A stretch of DNA of 64,000 bases from Lachnospiraceae bacterium (GCA_910575035.1 CAJTDL010000002.1:56964-120963), one strand, 5' to 3'. Positions 29,183-38,633 are shown, counted from the first letter of the stretch. Program-made: numbers and translations. The notes: generated by a model from the letters alone, not told the origin.

Positions 29183-29887
29183 TTATCTATTAAATGCTTT
29201 ATATGTCTGTAATACAATTTCTGTATAGCATCCGCTCCTCCCAGATTGATTGAGCCTGTCTAGCATTTTCATTTCCCCACGGTGTAGCCGTAAAACTTCA
29301 TCCGCCTGCTTTGCCAGTTCATTTGAATGGGTAACGATAACAACACATTTGTTCATCTGATGGGCACATTCTTTTAAGATATTCGCTATTTCGGCTGCGG
29401 TATCCTCATCGAGATTTCCTGTCGGCTCGTCCGCAAGGATAACCTTTGCGTCTGACGCTAATGCACGGGCAATCGCTACACGCTGCTGTTGTCCGCCAGA
29501 GAGCTTCAGAACATTTCGTCTGCTTTCTTCCTCGGTTAGTCCGACACGCTCCAAAATCGGCTGCGGCGGCAGTTTAGAAGTCAACGCCACATTTTCTTTC
29601 GGCGTTAGATAATCAATCAGATTATAGCTTTGGAAAATGAACGCCACATTGTTTTTGCGGTGGGCGGAAAGCCCTGCTTTTTCAATATTCTTTCCTTCAT
29701 AGAAAATCTGTCCGTCAGATGGGCTGTCTAAGCCGCCCATAAGGGAAAGGAGCGTTGTCTTTCCGCATCCAGACGAGCCAAGAATAGCATACATTTTGCC
29801 CTCTTCGAGTGACAGGTTTATAGCCTTTAATACCTTTCTTTTATTTTCATAGGCATATCCAACATTTTTAAGCTCTATAATATTCAT
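29183..29887 (-). CDS. ABC transporter ATPase, MacB/BceA type
   Basis: A 234-residue ATP-binding subunit. Motifs: Walker [11 protein letters not shown]-loop [12 protein letters not shown], signature [15 protein letters not shown], Walker [14 protein letters not shown] and the H-loop VTHSNELA. The FtsX-like permeases upstream and the two-component system make this a peptide-antibiotic sensing or export module of the BceAB/MacB kind. The start is placed at ATG 29887 ([11 protein letters not shown]), behind GAGGTAG. Transcription comes from the promoter with RR boxes at 32710-32772. The C-terminal 30 residues extend past the usual end. Confidence 0.9.
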   Translation of the reverse strand: MNIIELKNVGYAYENKRKVLKAINLSLEEGKMYAILGSSGCGKTTLLSLMGGLDSPSDGQIFYEGKNIEKAGLSAHRKNNVAFIFQSYNLIDYLTPKENVALTSKLPPQPILERVGLTEEESRRNVLKLSGGQQQRVAIARALASDAKVILADEPTGNLDEDTAAEIANILKECAHQMNKCVVIVTHSNELAKQADEVLRLHRGEMKMLDRLNQSGRSGCYTEIVLQTYKAFNR

Positions 29888-29933
29888 ACTGACTACCTCG
29901 TTTCTTTTTGTTTTACTGTGCATCATACTGAAA

Positions 29934-31226
29934 TCACTCCATCTGTGACAGGATTTCTTTTGGCTTCAACCGCATAGCCGGGATGCAGGATATCAATACA
30001 GCTGCAATCAACAGGATAGCTCCTAAAGTCGCCACCAAAGTAAAATGCTGTGTTGTGACGATTACACTCTCTGCCGTCTTGCCGAATAATGTGCCAAGCA
30101 TTCCTGCAACTTGTTTACTGGATAGATATGCCAGAGGAAATGCGGCAACTGCTATCAATAGAGTTTCGATTGTATATTGCAAGATGACAGCAGGTTTTTC
30201 AATCCCAACCGCAAGCAGGATACCCATTTCTTTTTTTCTGCTGCGTATAGACATTGACAAAATCAGAATAATCAACACCATACTCACAACCGTTATTAAA
30301 ACTATTAGCGTGGTAACCAATGTACCTGTATCAGAGATAGAGCTAGAAACACGCTCATACACCTCATCATTTGCTGTGATTATAAAATTGTTCCAGTTGA
30401 TAGAGGTTATTTTTTGTACTTGCTGAATAATCCCTTCAAGCTGCTCTGGGTCATTCACAAAGAAATCTGCTGAAGCATATCCAACATCCTCATAATTTTC
30501 TAACAAGGCTTTCATCGTTGTTTCACTGACAAAGGCATTATTCGCATAATCGTAATAAGATGCTTCATTGAAATTGTTCCGTTCATCTGTCTTATCAGCT
30601 ACAACTTCAAACAACCCTACAATCTTTAACTCTTTTGTCTTGTCATTTGAAAATGGGTCATTGACTGCTTGAATAGTGTCGCCAACATGAAGTCCATGTT
30701 TATCTGCAATCTCCTTGCTGATAATAATTCCATTATCAAAAGAGGGGGCAAGCATTTCTCCATCGCACATTTCCAAAGCACCCGACAAAAACAGTGAATG
30801 ATATTCTGAGTTGATACAACTATAAGAATAAAATTGACAATCCACCATCGAATGACCTGTAGGCTCTAATTGCTCTAACCATTGTCCATTTACATCGGAC
30901 AGGCACAATATCGTTCGGATAGAAGCATTGTATCCTTCAATTCCATCTACAGCAACAATCTTTTCCATCATATCGGAAGTAAGATATTCCTGCGTACTAT
31001 ACGAACCGTTCCCACCATTGCCCCAGCCACCTGTCGCAGTATTGCGGCTAACGGTAAAACTTGTACCAGTTGTTCCCCTTAATTCCTCTGCCTGTTCCTC
31101 CTGTGCATCTGAAATGGCAAGCCCCGACAGCACCAGTGTTGTAATGGATAAAAGCAGGCAGAATAGAAGCAGTGTCTTTTTCCATTTTCGGGCTGTATAT
31201 AAAATAGCTCTTGTCCCTAAATTCAT
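29934..31226 (-). CDS. FtsX-like ABC permease, first
   Basis: A 430-residue membrane protein: one N-terminal helix (TLLLFCLLLSITTLVLSGLA), a large extracellular MacB-like domain (about 45-300) and three C-terminal helices of the FtsX type (about 300-425), ending RLKPKEILSQME. It pairs with the second permease and the ATPase. Its start has TTAGGAGGCACGAA upstream and lies 10 bases after the previous gene. Such permeases move or sense lipopeptides and antimicrobial peptides at the membrane. Confidence 0.88.
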   Translation of the reverse strand: MNLGTRAILYTARKWKKTLLLFCLLLSITTLVLSGLAISDAQEEQAEELRGTTGTSFTVSRNTATGGWGNGGNGSYSTQEYLTSDMMEKIVAVDGIEGYNASIRTILCLSDVNGQWLEQLEPTGHSMVDCQFYSYSCINSEYHSLFLSGALEMCDGEMLAPSFDNGIIISKEIADKHGLHVGDTIQAVNDPFSNDKTKELKIVGLFEVVADKTDERNNFNEASYYDYANNAFVSETTMKALLENYEDVGYASADFFVNDPEQLEGIIQQVQKITSINWNNFIITANDEVYERVSSSISDTGTLVTTLIVLITVVSMVLIILILSMSIRSRKKEMGILLAVGIEKPAVILQYTIETLLIAVAAFPLAYLSSKQVAGMLGTLFGKTAESVIVTTQHFTLVATLGAILLIAAVLISCIPAMRLKPKEILSQME

Positions 31227-31236
31227 TTCGTGCCTC

Positions 31237-32574
31237 CTAACTCATTTGTGATAAAATGTTTTTGGGGTTCATTTTCATAATCGGATATGCGGCAAGTGCG
31301 GTAGATACCATACAAATCACCAATCCAAATGCCCATACAATCGCATAATCCGTTGCGGAAATCTCCACTATAATCTCTGAAAGACCTAAATCTTCCGTAG
31401 GCTGTTTGGCTGTTTCTGCGTTCTGCGTCAAATCCACCGTTTCATAGGTTTCCGCTGTAACCTGCGAAAGCAGCCTGCTTCCAATCTGGTTAGAAATGGC
31501 TGCACTTGCACCGTAAGAAAGAAGCAAGGCGATGGCAGCTACGATAAATACCTCAAGCAAATACTGTAACAGTACCGCCCCCTTTGAAATTCCCATTGCA
31601 AGGTAAATGCCTGTTTCGTGGATACGGCTACGCAATCGCAAGGTCATAAACAGGGCAAGCACTAAAAAACAGATAGCAGACACAACTGCGATAGCAATAA
31701 AGACAATATTTTGCAATCCCTCCAGAGACTTCTTTGCATTTTGATAGTCTTTATCATAGCAGGTCAGCGTACAGCTATTCCAATCCACACCATTGATTTC
31801 CTGCACCTGCTCCATAATGCGGTCAAGTTCCTCTGGGTCATTTACATGAAAATCCCCAAACTGTATATTGGTTTCGTCCTCTGTTCCATAAAGCAGATAA
31901 GAAGCGGTGGCAAGGTCGGTAAAGACAATATTGTCATATAAATCGCAGGATGGTGCAATCCCGATGGCATCCTGCTCTTTTGTGCTTGTGAAGATGCCTG
32001 CAACCGTTACATCTGTGACACGGTTTTTATCTGTTACATCAAAAAGCTGTATGGTGTCGCCTATGGTAAGCCCATTTCTTTCAGCAAACTTTTCATGTAT
32101 CAATACTGCATTTCCATTTTCAGATGTAATGGCTTTTCCCTCCGTCAGCTTAAAACCGCCCTCGGTAAAATAACTGTCATTTTCTGAGTTGGAGCTTGCG
32201 ACAATCTTTCCTGCGTTTTCATACTCTGCGGGTGTCTGAGCTGCTCCCTCCGTGCTGATTTCCAAAAGTTTTCCGTCTGTATCATAATAATTGGCATAGG
32301 AATAAGAACGCAGGATATAATTTCCGCTCAGTCCGTCTATGGAAAGTATCTGATTTAGCACACTCTCTGTAATACCCGTATCCAAGTGCTTTGCATTAAT
32401 GGTAAAGTATCCCAACAAGGCTTTTTTGATATTTGTGTTTGCAGTTATTGTTGCCGACTGGATAGAAAAGCAAGTCAGCACCAGCGTTGCCATAACCAGT
32501 AAAAATGCGAGGAGTGTAGCCGTTTTTCCTTTCTTTCGCACTAAGTATAGGCAAGCCCGTTTCAGTAAATCCAT
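31237..32574 (-). CDS. FtsX-like ABC permease, second
   Basis: A 445-residue paralogue of the next gene. It has an N-terminal helix (TATLLAFLLVMATLVLTC), a MacB-like outer domain and three C-terminal helices, ending MKMNPKNILSQMS. It is the first gene of the ABC operon, with AGGAGGAAAC before ATG 32574. The two permeases should form a heterodimer around one ATPase dimer. The substrate is not known; the neighbouring two-component system suggests it is sensed from outside. Confidence 0.88.
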   Translation of the reverse strand: MDLLKRACLYLVRKKGKTATLLAFLLVMATLVLTCFSIQSATITANTNIKKALLGYFTINAKHLDTGITESVLNQILSIDGLSGNYILRSYSYANYYDTDGKLLEISTEGAAQTPAEYENAGKIVASSNSENDSYFTEGGFKLTEGKAITSENGNAVLIHEKFAERNGLTIGDTIQLFDVTDKNRVTDVTVAGIFTSTKEQDAIGIAPSCDLYDNIVFTDLATASYLLYGTEDETNIQFGDFHVNDPEELDRIMEQVQEINGVDWNSCTLTCYDKDYQNAKKSLEGLQNIVFIAIAVVSAICFLVLALFMTLRLRSRIHETGIYLAMGISKGAVLLQYLLEVFIVAAIALLLSYGASAAISNQIGSRLLSQVTAETYETVDLTQNAETAKQPTEDLGLSEIIVEISATDYAIVWAFGLVICMVSTALAAYPIMKMNPKNILSQMS

Positions 32575-32709
32575 GTTTCCTCCTTTTTGTCCTGTCTCAT
32601 ATAAGTACGCCCGCAGGACTTTTTTTCATCTCGTTTTTCAGTAAGACTAATTCTTTTTTATACTACCTGCCTTTTCACCTCCTTTGCCGCCCCTTTTCTT
32701 ATCTGAAGC

Positions 32710-32772
32710 ATCATAAAAATACGAAAAAAAGGTGGAGTCTGGGTGGAGTTGAGAAGTATTTTAGGTGGAGTT
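32710..32772 (-). promoter_or_regulatory. Activator boxes and promoter of ABC operon
   Basis: Three direct repeats of GGTGGAGT(T/C) at 32731, 32742 and 32764: spacings 11 and 22, whole helical turns. On the minus strand a -10 TATGAT lies at 32715-32710, which puts the nearest box exactly over the -35 position. This is the arrangement for activation by an OmpR-type regulator, most probably the one encoded at 34188-34859. Confidence 0.7.
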
Positions 32773-32792
32773 GCCGTTTTAGTGCAAAGAAA

Positions 32793-32835
32793 AAGGCAGA
32801 CGGCATCATTGCCAATCTGCCTTACAATTATGTTG
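32793..32835 (-). terminator. Terminator after histidine kinase gene
   Basis: AAGGCAGA (32793-32800) pairs with TCTGCCTT (32816-32823), with GGCA/TGCC inside. On the minus strand a TTTTTC run follows. It separates the regulator operon from the ABC operon. Confidence 0.75.
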
Positions 32836-32842
32836 ATTTGTT

Positions 32843-34204
32843 TTAGAAACCGACTGTAAACTTCACGCCGTTTTCTGTGTTTTCCAGTTTGTATGAAATG
32901 CGGTGGTGGTCGAAAATCGTCTTGACAATATACAGACCTAAGCCGCTCCCTCCCATATTGCGGTTGCGTGATTTATCTACACGAAAAAAGGGAATAAATA
33001 GCTGTTCCAAATCTTCATCCTTAATGTGGACGCCCGTATTATGGACGGTCAGCATGGCATCCGATAATTCTACCTCTACCTCTGCCTGCTCTGGAGAATA
33101 GATGACCGCATTATTTATAATATTGGAAACAGCCTGCTGTAAAAGCCGCTCGTCACCATGATAAAAAACATTTTGCTGTAGGTGGGAGAGCATCTTTATT
33201 TTCTTATCTTCGGCAATGCCTTTGACCTTTCTGCAACACCTCCCTACCAGACGGGTCATATCCACTTTTTCACGCAAAAGCTGAAAATCTGAACCGCCCA
33301 TTCTCGCCGCAGAAAGAATATCCTTTACGAGTATTTCCATATCTGTGACAGTCTTTAAGGCGTGTTTCAGATAAGCATCCCTGTCTTTATACTCGCCAAC
33401 CTTATATATCATGCCCTCTACTTCACCTTTGATAATAGTAATCGGCGTTTTCAGTTCATGGGAAACGGAAGTAAAAAAATCTATCCGTTGTCTTTCCTGC
33501 CTGCGTTGCTTTTCAATATCCGACTGTAACTGTTCGTTGGCACTTTGCAGACTTTCAAGGGCCCCAGAGAGCTGGGCGGACATTTCATTCAGACTTCCCG
33601 CAAGCTGCCCGATTTCATCACTTCTGGATTCATCGCATTTCCAAGTCATGTCAAGCCGTGTCATCCGTTTTGCCACGCCGCATATATCAATCAACGGCTT
33701 TGAAAAATAACGGGAGCAGGCATATGCGGCAATAACGGAAATCATCAATATCATTCCTGCGATAAACGGGATAAGCTTTACCAGAATATCATAGGATTGT
33801 GCTACCGCAATAAGGCTCGCCGTTGCAAGCAGGCGGTAGTTTTTTCCTTTATATGTGAAACTGCCAGAACTGCCCAATGTCTTGGCAGCATGATTCTTTT
33901 TTTCGTCGTTGCTAATATTAACGGCAAGCATTTCATTTCCCGCTTCGTCCTCAATCCGCACAAACGCATTGTTCCGTATAGAAAATGCGAGGATATCCTG
34001 CGATATATCTTCCCATCCGCTTTTTTCAAGACTTTCGGTCAGCTTATATAAATCCGTCGTAAACTGGTTTTGAAGCTCCACTTGATAATTTTTCGGAAGA
34101 AAGACCATGACCATTCCATAAATAAGGATGCAACATACGGTCAGCAATAGGAACATAGTCAAAAATGTCTTTGCCCCGATACTTTCTTTAATTTGCTTTC
34201 TCAA
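32843..34204 (-). CDS. Sensor histidine kinase of the ABC module
   Basis: A 453-residue membrane kinase. It has an N-terminal helix (about 12-32), an outer domain of about 110 residues, a second helix (about 135-160), a HAMP linker, the H-box SVSHELKTPITIIKG at about 243-257, an N-box region and the G-box GGSGLGLYIVKT. It autophosphorylates on the H-box His and passes phosphate to the response regulator. The start is a TTG at 34204, behind GGGTGGGAT, and overlaps the end of the regulator gene by 17 bases, so translation is coupled. VanS/BceS-like kinases are the closest types by layout. Confidence 0.9.
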   Translation of the reverse strand: MRKQIKESIGAKTFLTMFLLLTVCCILIYGMVMVFLPKNYQVELQNQFTTDLYKLTESLEKSGWEDISQDILAFSIRNNAFVRIEDEAGNEMLAVNISNDEKKNHAAKTLGSSGSFTYKGKNYRLLATASLIAVAQSYDILVKLIPFIAGMILMISVIAAYACSRYFSKPLIDICGVAKRMTRLDMTWKCDESRSDEIGQLAGSLNEMSAQLSGALESLQSANEQLQSDIEKQRRQERQRIDFFTSVSHELKTPITIIKGEVEGMIYKVGEYKDRDAYLKHALKTVTDMEILVKDILSAARMGGSDFQLLREKVDMTRLVGRCCRKVKGIAEDKKIKMLSHLQQNVFYHGDERLLQQAVSNIINNAVIYSPEQAEVEVELSDAMLTVHNTGVHIKDEDLEQLFIPFFRVDKSRNRNMGGSGLGLYIVKTIFDHHRISYKLENTENGVKFTVGF

Positions 34205-34859
34205 TTTTATATCCCACCCCTCTTATGGTTTCTATATAATCCACGCCTAATTTCCTGCGGATATTTTTGATATGGGTATTTACAATCTTTTCATCGCCAA
34301 AATAATCATATCCCCATATACTGTTCAGCAGATTATCCCGTGTAAATACACGCCCTTGATTTTCCAGAAACAATTTTAGAATTTCAAACTCACGGGCAGT
34401 AAGCGTTATGCCTGTTTCTCCAACGGATACCTCGTAGCTTTCTGCATTTAGGCAAATATCTTTATAGTGGATAACCGTAGATGTTTCATTTTTTCTGTCT
34501 GTTCTTCTTAGGACTGCTTCAATTCTCCGCACAACAAGCGGCATGGAAAAGGGCTTTGTGATATAGTCATCTGCCACCAAATCAAAGCCTTTCATCTGGC
34601 TGTCCTCATCATCCAATGCGGTCAACATAATGATAGGCGTGTCGCTTTCTTTCCGTATCTGCCCGCAGACAGCAAAACCGTCCATCTTCGGCAGCATTAA
34701 GTCAAGCAGCACTAAATCTGGATGATATATCTGAAATTTTTCGATACCGCCCATGCCGTCTTCTGCCAATATTGTCTTATATCCTGCATCTTCCAAAAAT
34801 GCCTTAATAATGTTCCGGATAGCCTGCTCGTCCTCTATAATTAAAATCGTCTTTGACAA
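34188..34859 (-). CDS. OmpR-family response regulator of the ABC module
   Basis: A 223-residue regulator. The receiver has acidic pocket IIEDE, phospho-Asp in LVLLDLMLPKMDG, and TKPF. The winged-helix C-terminal domain reads LTAREFEILKLFLENQGRVF ... VNTHIKNIRRKLG. The frame is open far upstream, but the true start is a TTG at 34859, with GGAGG 8 bases before it. Two GGTGGAGTT-type boxes in its own leader and three in front of the ABC operon are probably its binding sites. Confidence 0.9.
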   Translation of the reverse strand: MSKTILIIEDEQAIRNIIKAFLEDAGYKTILAEDGMGGIEKFQIYHPDLVLLDLMLPKMDGFAVCGQIRKESDTPIIMLTALDDEDSQMKGFDLVADDYITKPFSMPLVVRRIEAVLRRTDRKNETSTVIHYKDICLNAESYEVSVGETGITLTAREFEILKLFLENQGRVFTRDNLLNSIWGYDYFGDEKIVNTHIKNIRRKLGVDYIETIRGVGYKIEKAN

Positions 34860-34893
34860 TAGAAACACCTCCATAAAAAGGGTAACACATAAT

Positions 34894-34913
34894 TGTGGAG
34901 TTTCGGTGGAGTT
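34894..34913 (-). promoter_or_regulatory. Two regulator boxes in response-regulator leader
   Basis: TGTGGAGTT (34894-34902) and GGTGGAGTT (34905-34913), 11 bases apart, same sequence and orientation as the boxes at 32731-32772. They lie about 20-40 bases downstream of the predicted start of transcription, so here binding should repress. Confidence 0.65.
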
Positions 34914-34938
34914 ACACATAAAATCTTTTCTCTTACCT

Positions 34939-34966
34939 ATTATAGACGCTATATATTCAAAATCAA
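34939..34966 (-). promoter_or_regulatory. Promoter of the two-component operon
   Basis: Minus strand: -35 TTGATT (34966-34961), 16-base spacer, -10 TATAAT (34944-34939). It leads into the response-regulator gene across the two boxes. An AT-rich palindrome (GAGAT-TAA-ATCTC) lies just upstream. Confidence 0.65.
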
Positions 34967-35114
34967 ATGTGCAAATAAGATTTCTTACCTCCAATAATAG
35001 GAGATTAAATCTCTTATTGCCAGAGATTTCACATCGTTTTATAGGATACCACATCTCTGTAAAATAAAAAGGTAAAAATTCAGAGTACAGGTGGTGGAAC
35101 TTATGGACAAAAGG

Positions 35115-35142
35115 AAAACAGAGGAATAAGCCCCTCTGTTTT
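35115..35142. terminator. Hairpin with T-runs on both strands
   Basis: AAAACAGAGG (35115-35124) and CCTCTGTTTT (35133-35142), a 10-bp stem. T-runs follow on both strands. It ends the remnant gene on the minus strand. Confidence 0.65.
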
Positions 35143-35144
35143 TC

Positions 35145-35345
35145 CTTATTACCGAACCAAAGGCTATGATGGATGCCCTCGTCCCTGATACGCCCCGAAG
35201 CATGGGAAACCTTGTCGGCGTCATATTCCGTAGGGGAATTTTCCTCCGCATAATATCCCGAGTACTCTTGGAAACTCACAGCCCTTGAAAACACTGTGGT
35301 TCCAAAATGCTCCGTTTTTTCTTTACCTCCACTTTTCAGTGGGTT
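35145..35345 (-). pseudogene. Tail of a lost integrative-element gene
   Basis: A minus-strand frame reads EHFGTTVFSRAVSFQEYSGY, then YAEENSPTEYDADKVSHASG, RIRDEGIHHSLWFGN, and runs into a hairpin. The composition is clearly coding and recalls the end of an accessory gene of Clostridia integrative elements, but I cannot name it. There is no start codon region, so only the end is left. It must not be joined to the response regulator although the frame is continuous with it. Confidence 0.45.
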
Positions 35346-35491
35346 TTTAACATTTTTTCTTTATCTTTTATCAGAAAATTTCCGCATTCCTATTGACAAA
35401 CCTGCCAGTTTGTACGGCCTTTACGCCGAATAACTCATGACAAGGCACATTTGCTGTCCCCCAAAGGGCATACTTATCCCCAAGTGTGCGT

Positions 35492-36421
35492 TTATCTTTC
35501 CTGCCCCCGCTGCCTTTGCAGGTGTCGGTTATAAAACCCCAACGCCTTTACGACAAAATCCGTTTCCTGCCCTCTGGGTATGGATTTCGGTATGAGCTTG
35601 GTTATCCGCTCATCCTTAAAAGCAGGCTTCTCTTTCTGGTTTGGCTTATCCTCCTGCATGATGCTTTGGATAACCTCGTCTGTGAGCTTTCCCTCCTGCA
35701 TAAACTTCTTCATTTTGATAGTGTGCAAATTTTTCCTTCATCTACCATATCCAATATTTTTGGTATCAAATAAGTCAGCAGGATATACCGGTTAATCTGC
35801 CGCTGGCTTTCTCCCACCTCTCTTGCCAGTTCCTTATTAGAATCCACCTTTTCAGAATCATCCGTATTCCGCAGCCCCCATTCACCATTTTCGGATATAA
35901 AAGTTTTCAATTTTGCAAATTCTGCTGTCGGGTTTTCCAACTTTTTGCCAACTTGGCAGGAAGTTAAAATCTGTCCGTTTCCCCTGCTGTTTCATTGCCT
36001 CTAATTTCATCCGATAAGCAAATGCCTTCTCACTTGGCTTGATATGTTCCCTCTGCAGGTTACTGTCAACCATTGCGATTACCGCTTGACTATCATCCAA
36101 TTCCACAACCATAACAGGAACTTTATTCACCCCTGCCCATTTACTGGCGGCCTTTCTTCGGTGTCCTGCTATCAGCTCATATCCCTGCCCTGCCGGATTT
36201 GGTCTTGCAAGCAACGGAACCAGAACGCCCTCTTTTTCGATACTCTGCATCAGTTCAAATAATTCCGTATTCATTTCCACCTTAAACGGATGGTTCTTGA
36301 AGTCCGCCAACTGATTCAGGGGCAAATATTGGATTTTTCCCTCAAAAGTGTTCTGCTTACTTCCAACACCCTTGTCTTGAACGATTGAAGAATCATTCTG
36401 CTTTTTCCCTGCCATTTCCAT
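35492..36421 (-). pseudogene. parB-like gene broken by frameshifts
   Basis: The three frames together make one ParB/Spo0J-like protein of an integrative element. The first part (36421-35950) has IQYLPLNQLADFKNHPF, then ELIAGHRRKAASKWAGVNKV and SNLQREHIKPSEKAFAYRMK. The second (from about 35940) has SNKELAREVGESQRQINRYI. The third (35728-35492) has KKFMQEGKLTDEVIQSIMQE. Frames change near 35945 and near 35720. ParB proteins bind DNA sites and help keep elements in the cell; this one should be inactive. It shows that an integrative element once lay next to rlmD. Confidence 0.8.
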
Positions 36422-36454
36422 CACCACCTCTCATTTTCAAACAAACTAATTTAG

Positions 36455-36500
36455 AAACAAAAAAGACCGTCCATCCTCAAAGCCTTGAAAATGAACGGTC
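36455..36500 (-). terminator. Rho-independent terminator downstream of rlmD
   Basis: GACCGT-C-CAT (36465-36474) pairs with ATG-A-ACGGTC (36491-36500). On the minus strand a TTTTTTGTTTC run follows. It also marks the border between rlmD and the decayed element. Bases 36501-36690 hold no gene I can support. Confidence 0.65.
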
Positions 36501-36690
36501 TCCCATACTTTTTTATTCACTTGAATAACACAGTTTTTGATGAACTATTAACGCTGCTTCGATGTGTTCTGTGATACCATATCAAGAACCACGGAGACGT
36601 TTACACCATCAGAAATCGCTTTTTTATACACTTTCCGGTCACCTTTTGAAAAGCTAAAAAACCTCTCAAAGTGCCTGAAGCTGAGAAGTT

Positions 36691-38124
36691 CTACGAATCC
36701 CTCCGATGTAGTAGACATACGCTCTCTATATTCGCCGTAAACGGAAACATATCCACACAGCATACCCTTTCCACTCCATACCCCCTTGCCTGCAGAACCT
36801 CCAAATCCCTTGCCAGGCTGGTGGGCTTACAGGAAATGTACACCATCCGTTCCACCCCATAGCGGATAATCTTGTCCAATGCCTTGGGATGTATCCCGTC
36901 CCTGGGCGGATCCAGCACGATAAAATCTGGCTTCTCTTCTATTCTATCCAGCACTTTCAGCACATCCCCTGCCAGAAACTCACAATTTTCCAGCCCGTTC
37001 AACGCCGCATTTTCCCTGGCAGCCTCCACTGCTTCTTCTACAATCTCGACGCCAATCACCTTTTTCGCCACTGGGGAAAGCATCTGGGCAATGGTTCCTG
37101 TGCCGCTGTACAGGTCATAGATTACCTTCCCATCCCCTGCGCCTGCAATATATTCCCTGGCCGTTTCATACAAAACTTCCGCCCCCAGAGAATTGGTCTG
37201 GAAAAAGGAAAAGGGCGAAATCCGAAACCGAAGCCCCAACAGCTCCTCATAAAAATAATCCATCCCATACAGCACCTGGGTGCCCTGGTCAATTACAGCA
37301 TCAGCCAGGCTGTCATTTTTGGTATGTAAAATCCCAACGATTTTTCCTTCTAATTCCAGCCCAAGCAGCGCTTTCTGAAAGCCCTCTAACAATACCGATT
37401 CTTCTGCTTCCCCCATTTGCCCCGAAGTGACTAAATCCACCAAAATCTCCCCAGTCTTCACGGCCTTGCGCACAATCAGATGGCGCAAATACCCTATATG
37501 GCTATATTTGTGGAAATAAGGCACACCCGTTCCGCCTTCCCCATAATCCCGGAAATATTCCCATACAGCAGACAGAATATTTGAATAATCCTGGTCCACG
37601 ATCTTACACCCTGTAACTGTTACAATGTCATGGAAGCTCCCCCGCTTATGCATCCCCAAAGCCAAAGGCCCATCCTTATAGCTGTCCCCAAAGGAAAACT
37701 CCATTTTATTTCGATATGCAAACCGCCTGGGGCTCTCCTTTGCCCCTTCAAAAAGATCTGCAAATCTCCTTCTCCCACAGGATTCCTCTGCAAACCTATC
37801 CACGACTGGCTCTAACAGTTCCTGCACCTGCTGTTCCTTCAATTCCAGCTGCCTTTCATATCCAAGGCTTAAAAAAGCACATCCGCCGCACTCCCCAAAG
37901 TGCCTGCAGGGCGCCTGTTCCAACTCCAGGGGAGACTTCTCCAAAACCTCCAAAAGCCTTCCTTCTCCCTTTCCCTTCCGCACCTTCTTCACGGAAAAGG
38001 AAACCTTCTGCCCTGTTATGGCATGCTTTACCATGGCCACTTCCCCTTCCCCTGTCCGCACAATCCCCTTATTTGGAAAGGCAATCCTCTCCACGACTCC
38101 TGTATATACTTGCCCTTTCTTCAT
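36691..38124 (-). CDS. rlmD: 23S rRNA uracil-C5 methyltransferase
   Basis: A 477-residue RNA methyltransferase of the RumA/RlmD/RlmCD family, which methylates uracil in 23S rRNA. An N-terminal TRAM domain (about 1-60) is followed by four Cys for a 4Fe-4S cluster (CRHFGECGGC, with a distant C), a SAM-binding motif VIYDLYSGTGTIAQML and the catalytic region VLDPPRDG ... MVYISCKPTSLARDL. The start has AGGAGGAAAG upstream. It is probably a core gene. Its 3' end borders a decayed integrative element, which fits the known use of rumA-type genes as insertion sites. The exact uracil modified cannot be told from sequence. Confidence 0.9.
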   Translation of the reverse strand: MKKGQVYTGVVERIAFPNKGIVRTGEGEVAMVKHAITGQKVSFSVKKVRKGKGEGRLLEVLEKSPLELEQAPCRHFGECGGCAFLSLGYERQLELKEQQVQELLEPVVDRFAEESCGRRRFADLFEGAKESPRRFAYRNKMEFSFGDSYKDGPLALGMHKRGSFHDIVTVTGCKIVDQDYSNILSAVWEYFRDYGEGGTGVPYFHKYSHIGYLRHLIVRKAVKTGEILVDLVTSGQMGEAEESVLLEGFQKALLGLELEGKIVGILHTKNDSLADAVIDQGTQVLYGMDYFYEELLGLRFRISPFSFFQTNSLGAEVLYETAREYIAGAGDGKVIYDLYSGTGTIAQMLSPVAKKVIGVEIVEEAVEAARENAALNGLENCEFLAGDVLKVLDRIEEKPDFIVLDPPRDGIHPKALDKIIRYGVERMVYISCKPTSLARDLEVLQARGYGVERVCCVDMFPFTANIESVCLLHRRDS

Positions 38125-38159
38125 AACTGGCTTTCCTCCTAAACCGCCCTATCCATCTT

Positions 38160-38250
38160 ATTACTTCGACCGTTAAATACCGCCATATCTTACCTAGCCA
38201 AATCTTCATCTGCTGCGCTGTGCCTGGCCAAGCGGGGCAGGTTCCCCTAA
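38160..38250. repeat. Second dispersed repeat, short copy
   Basis: ACCGTTAAATACC ... CATCTGCTGCGCTGT ... AAGCGGGGCAGG matches the longer copy at 59165-59310, with the middle part missing. It is intergenic, upstream of rlmD. Confidence 0.45.
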
Positions 38251-38290
38251 ACCGCTGCGGCCCAATCTTCGGCCTCAGAAAATTTCCCAT

Positions 38291-38362
38291 AAAAAAGAGG
38301 GCTGCCTCATTAAGGATATCCAATACAAGACCCTGTATCCTCAATCCTTAACAAGGCAGCCC
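38291..38362 (-). terminator. Long-stem terminator after DUF4366-like gene
   Basis: Arms 38299-38317 and 38344-38362 pair over 19 positions with one short mismatch; on the minus strand TTTTTT follows (38296-38291). It ends the small membrane-protein gene just upstream. Confidence 0.85.
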
Positions 38363-38375
38363 CTTTCCATATCTC

Positions 38376-38633
38376 TTATTCTTCCTCGGCTGCATCCTCA
38401 TCATCAAAGAAGTCGTCTTCGAAATCATCCTCGAAGTCATCTTCAAAATCTTCTAAATAATCCGGTGTAAAGAAACGATAGATACCATAGGCAATTGCTG
38501 CAACTGCCACTACCGCCCCTGCAATGGCACATACCCAAAGCAGCTTTGACTTTCCTTTTTCCTCATCCTGTTTGCGCAATAACTCTTTCAGTTTCATTGA
38601 ACTTAACACTTCATCAATTTTTTCTCTATTCAT
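38376..38633 (-). CDS. Small membrane protein with acidic tail, DUF4366-like
   Basis: An 85-residue protein: a charged helix (REKIDEVLSSMKLKELLRKQ), one membrane segment (LLWVCAIAGAVVAVAAIAYG, about 31-52) and a tail of repeated DFEDD units ending EDAAEEE. It resembles the DUF4366 proteins of Clostridia. The N-terminus should be in the cytoplasm or outside; topology is unclear. The function is unknown. It has its own terminator and lies between pcrA and rlmD on the same strand. Confidence 0.75.
   Translation of the reverse strand: MNREKIDEVLSSMKLKELLRKQDEEKGKSKLLWVCAIAGAVVAVAAIAYGIYRFFTPDYLEDFEDDFEDDFEDDFFDDEDAAEEE

Noticed and set aside
34860-35294. N-terminal extension of the response regulator to 35294
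   Set aside because: The extension covers a promoter, regulator boxes, a hairpin and an unrelated gene tail; TTG 34859 with GGAGG is the proper start.
36548-36763. 71-codon frame overlapping the end of rlmD
   Set aside because: It overlaps rlmD in another frame and has no ribosome site; at most debris of the old element.
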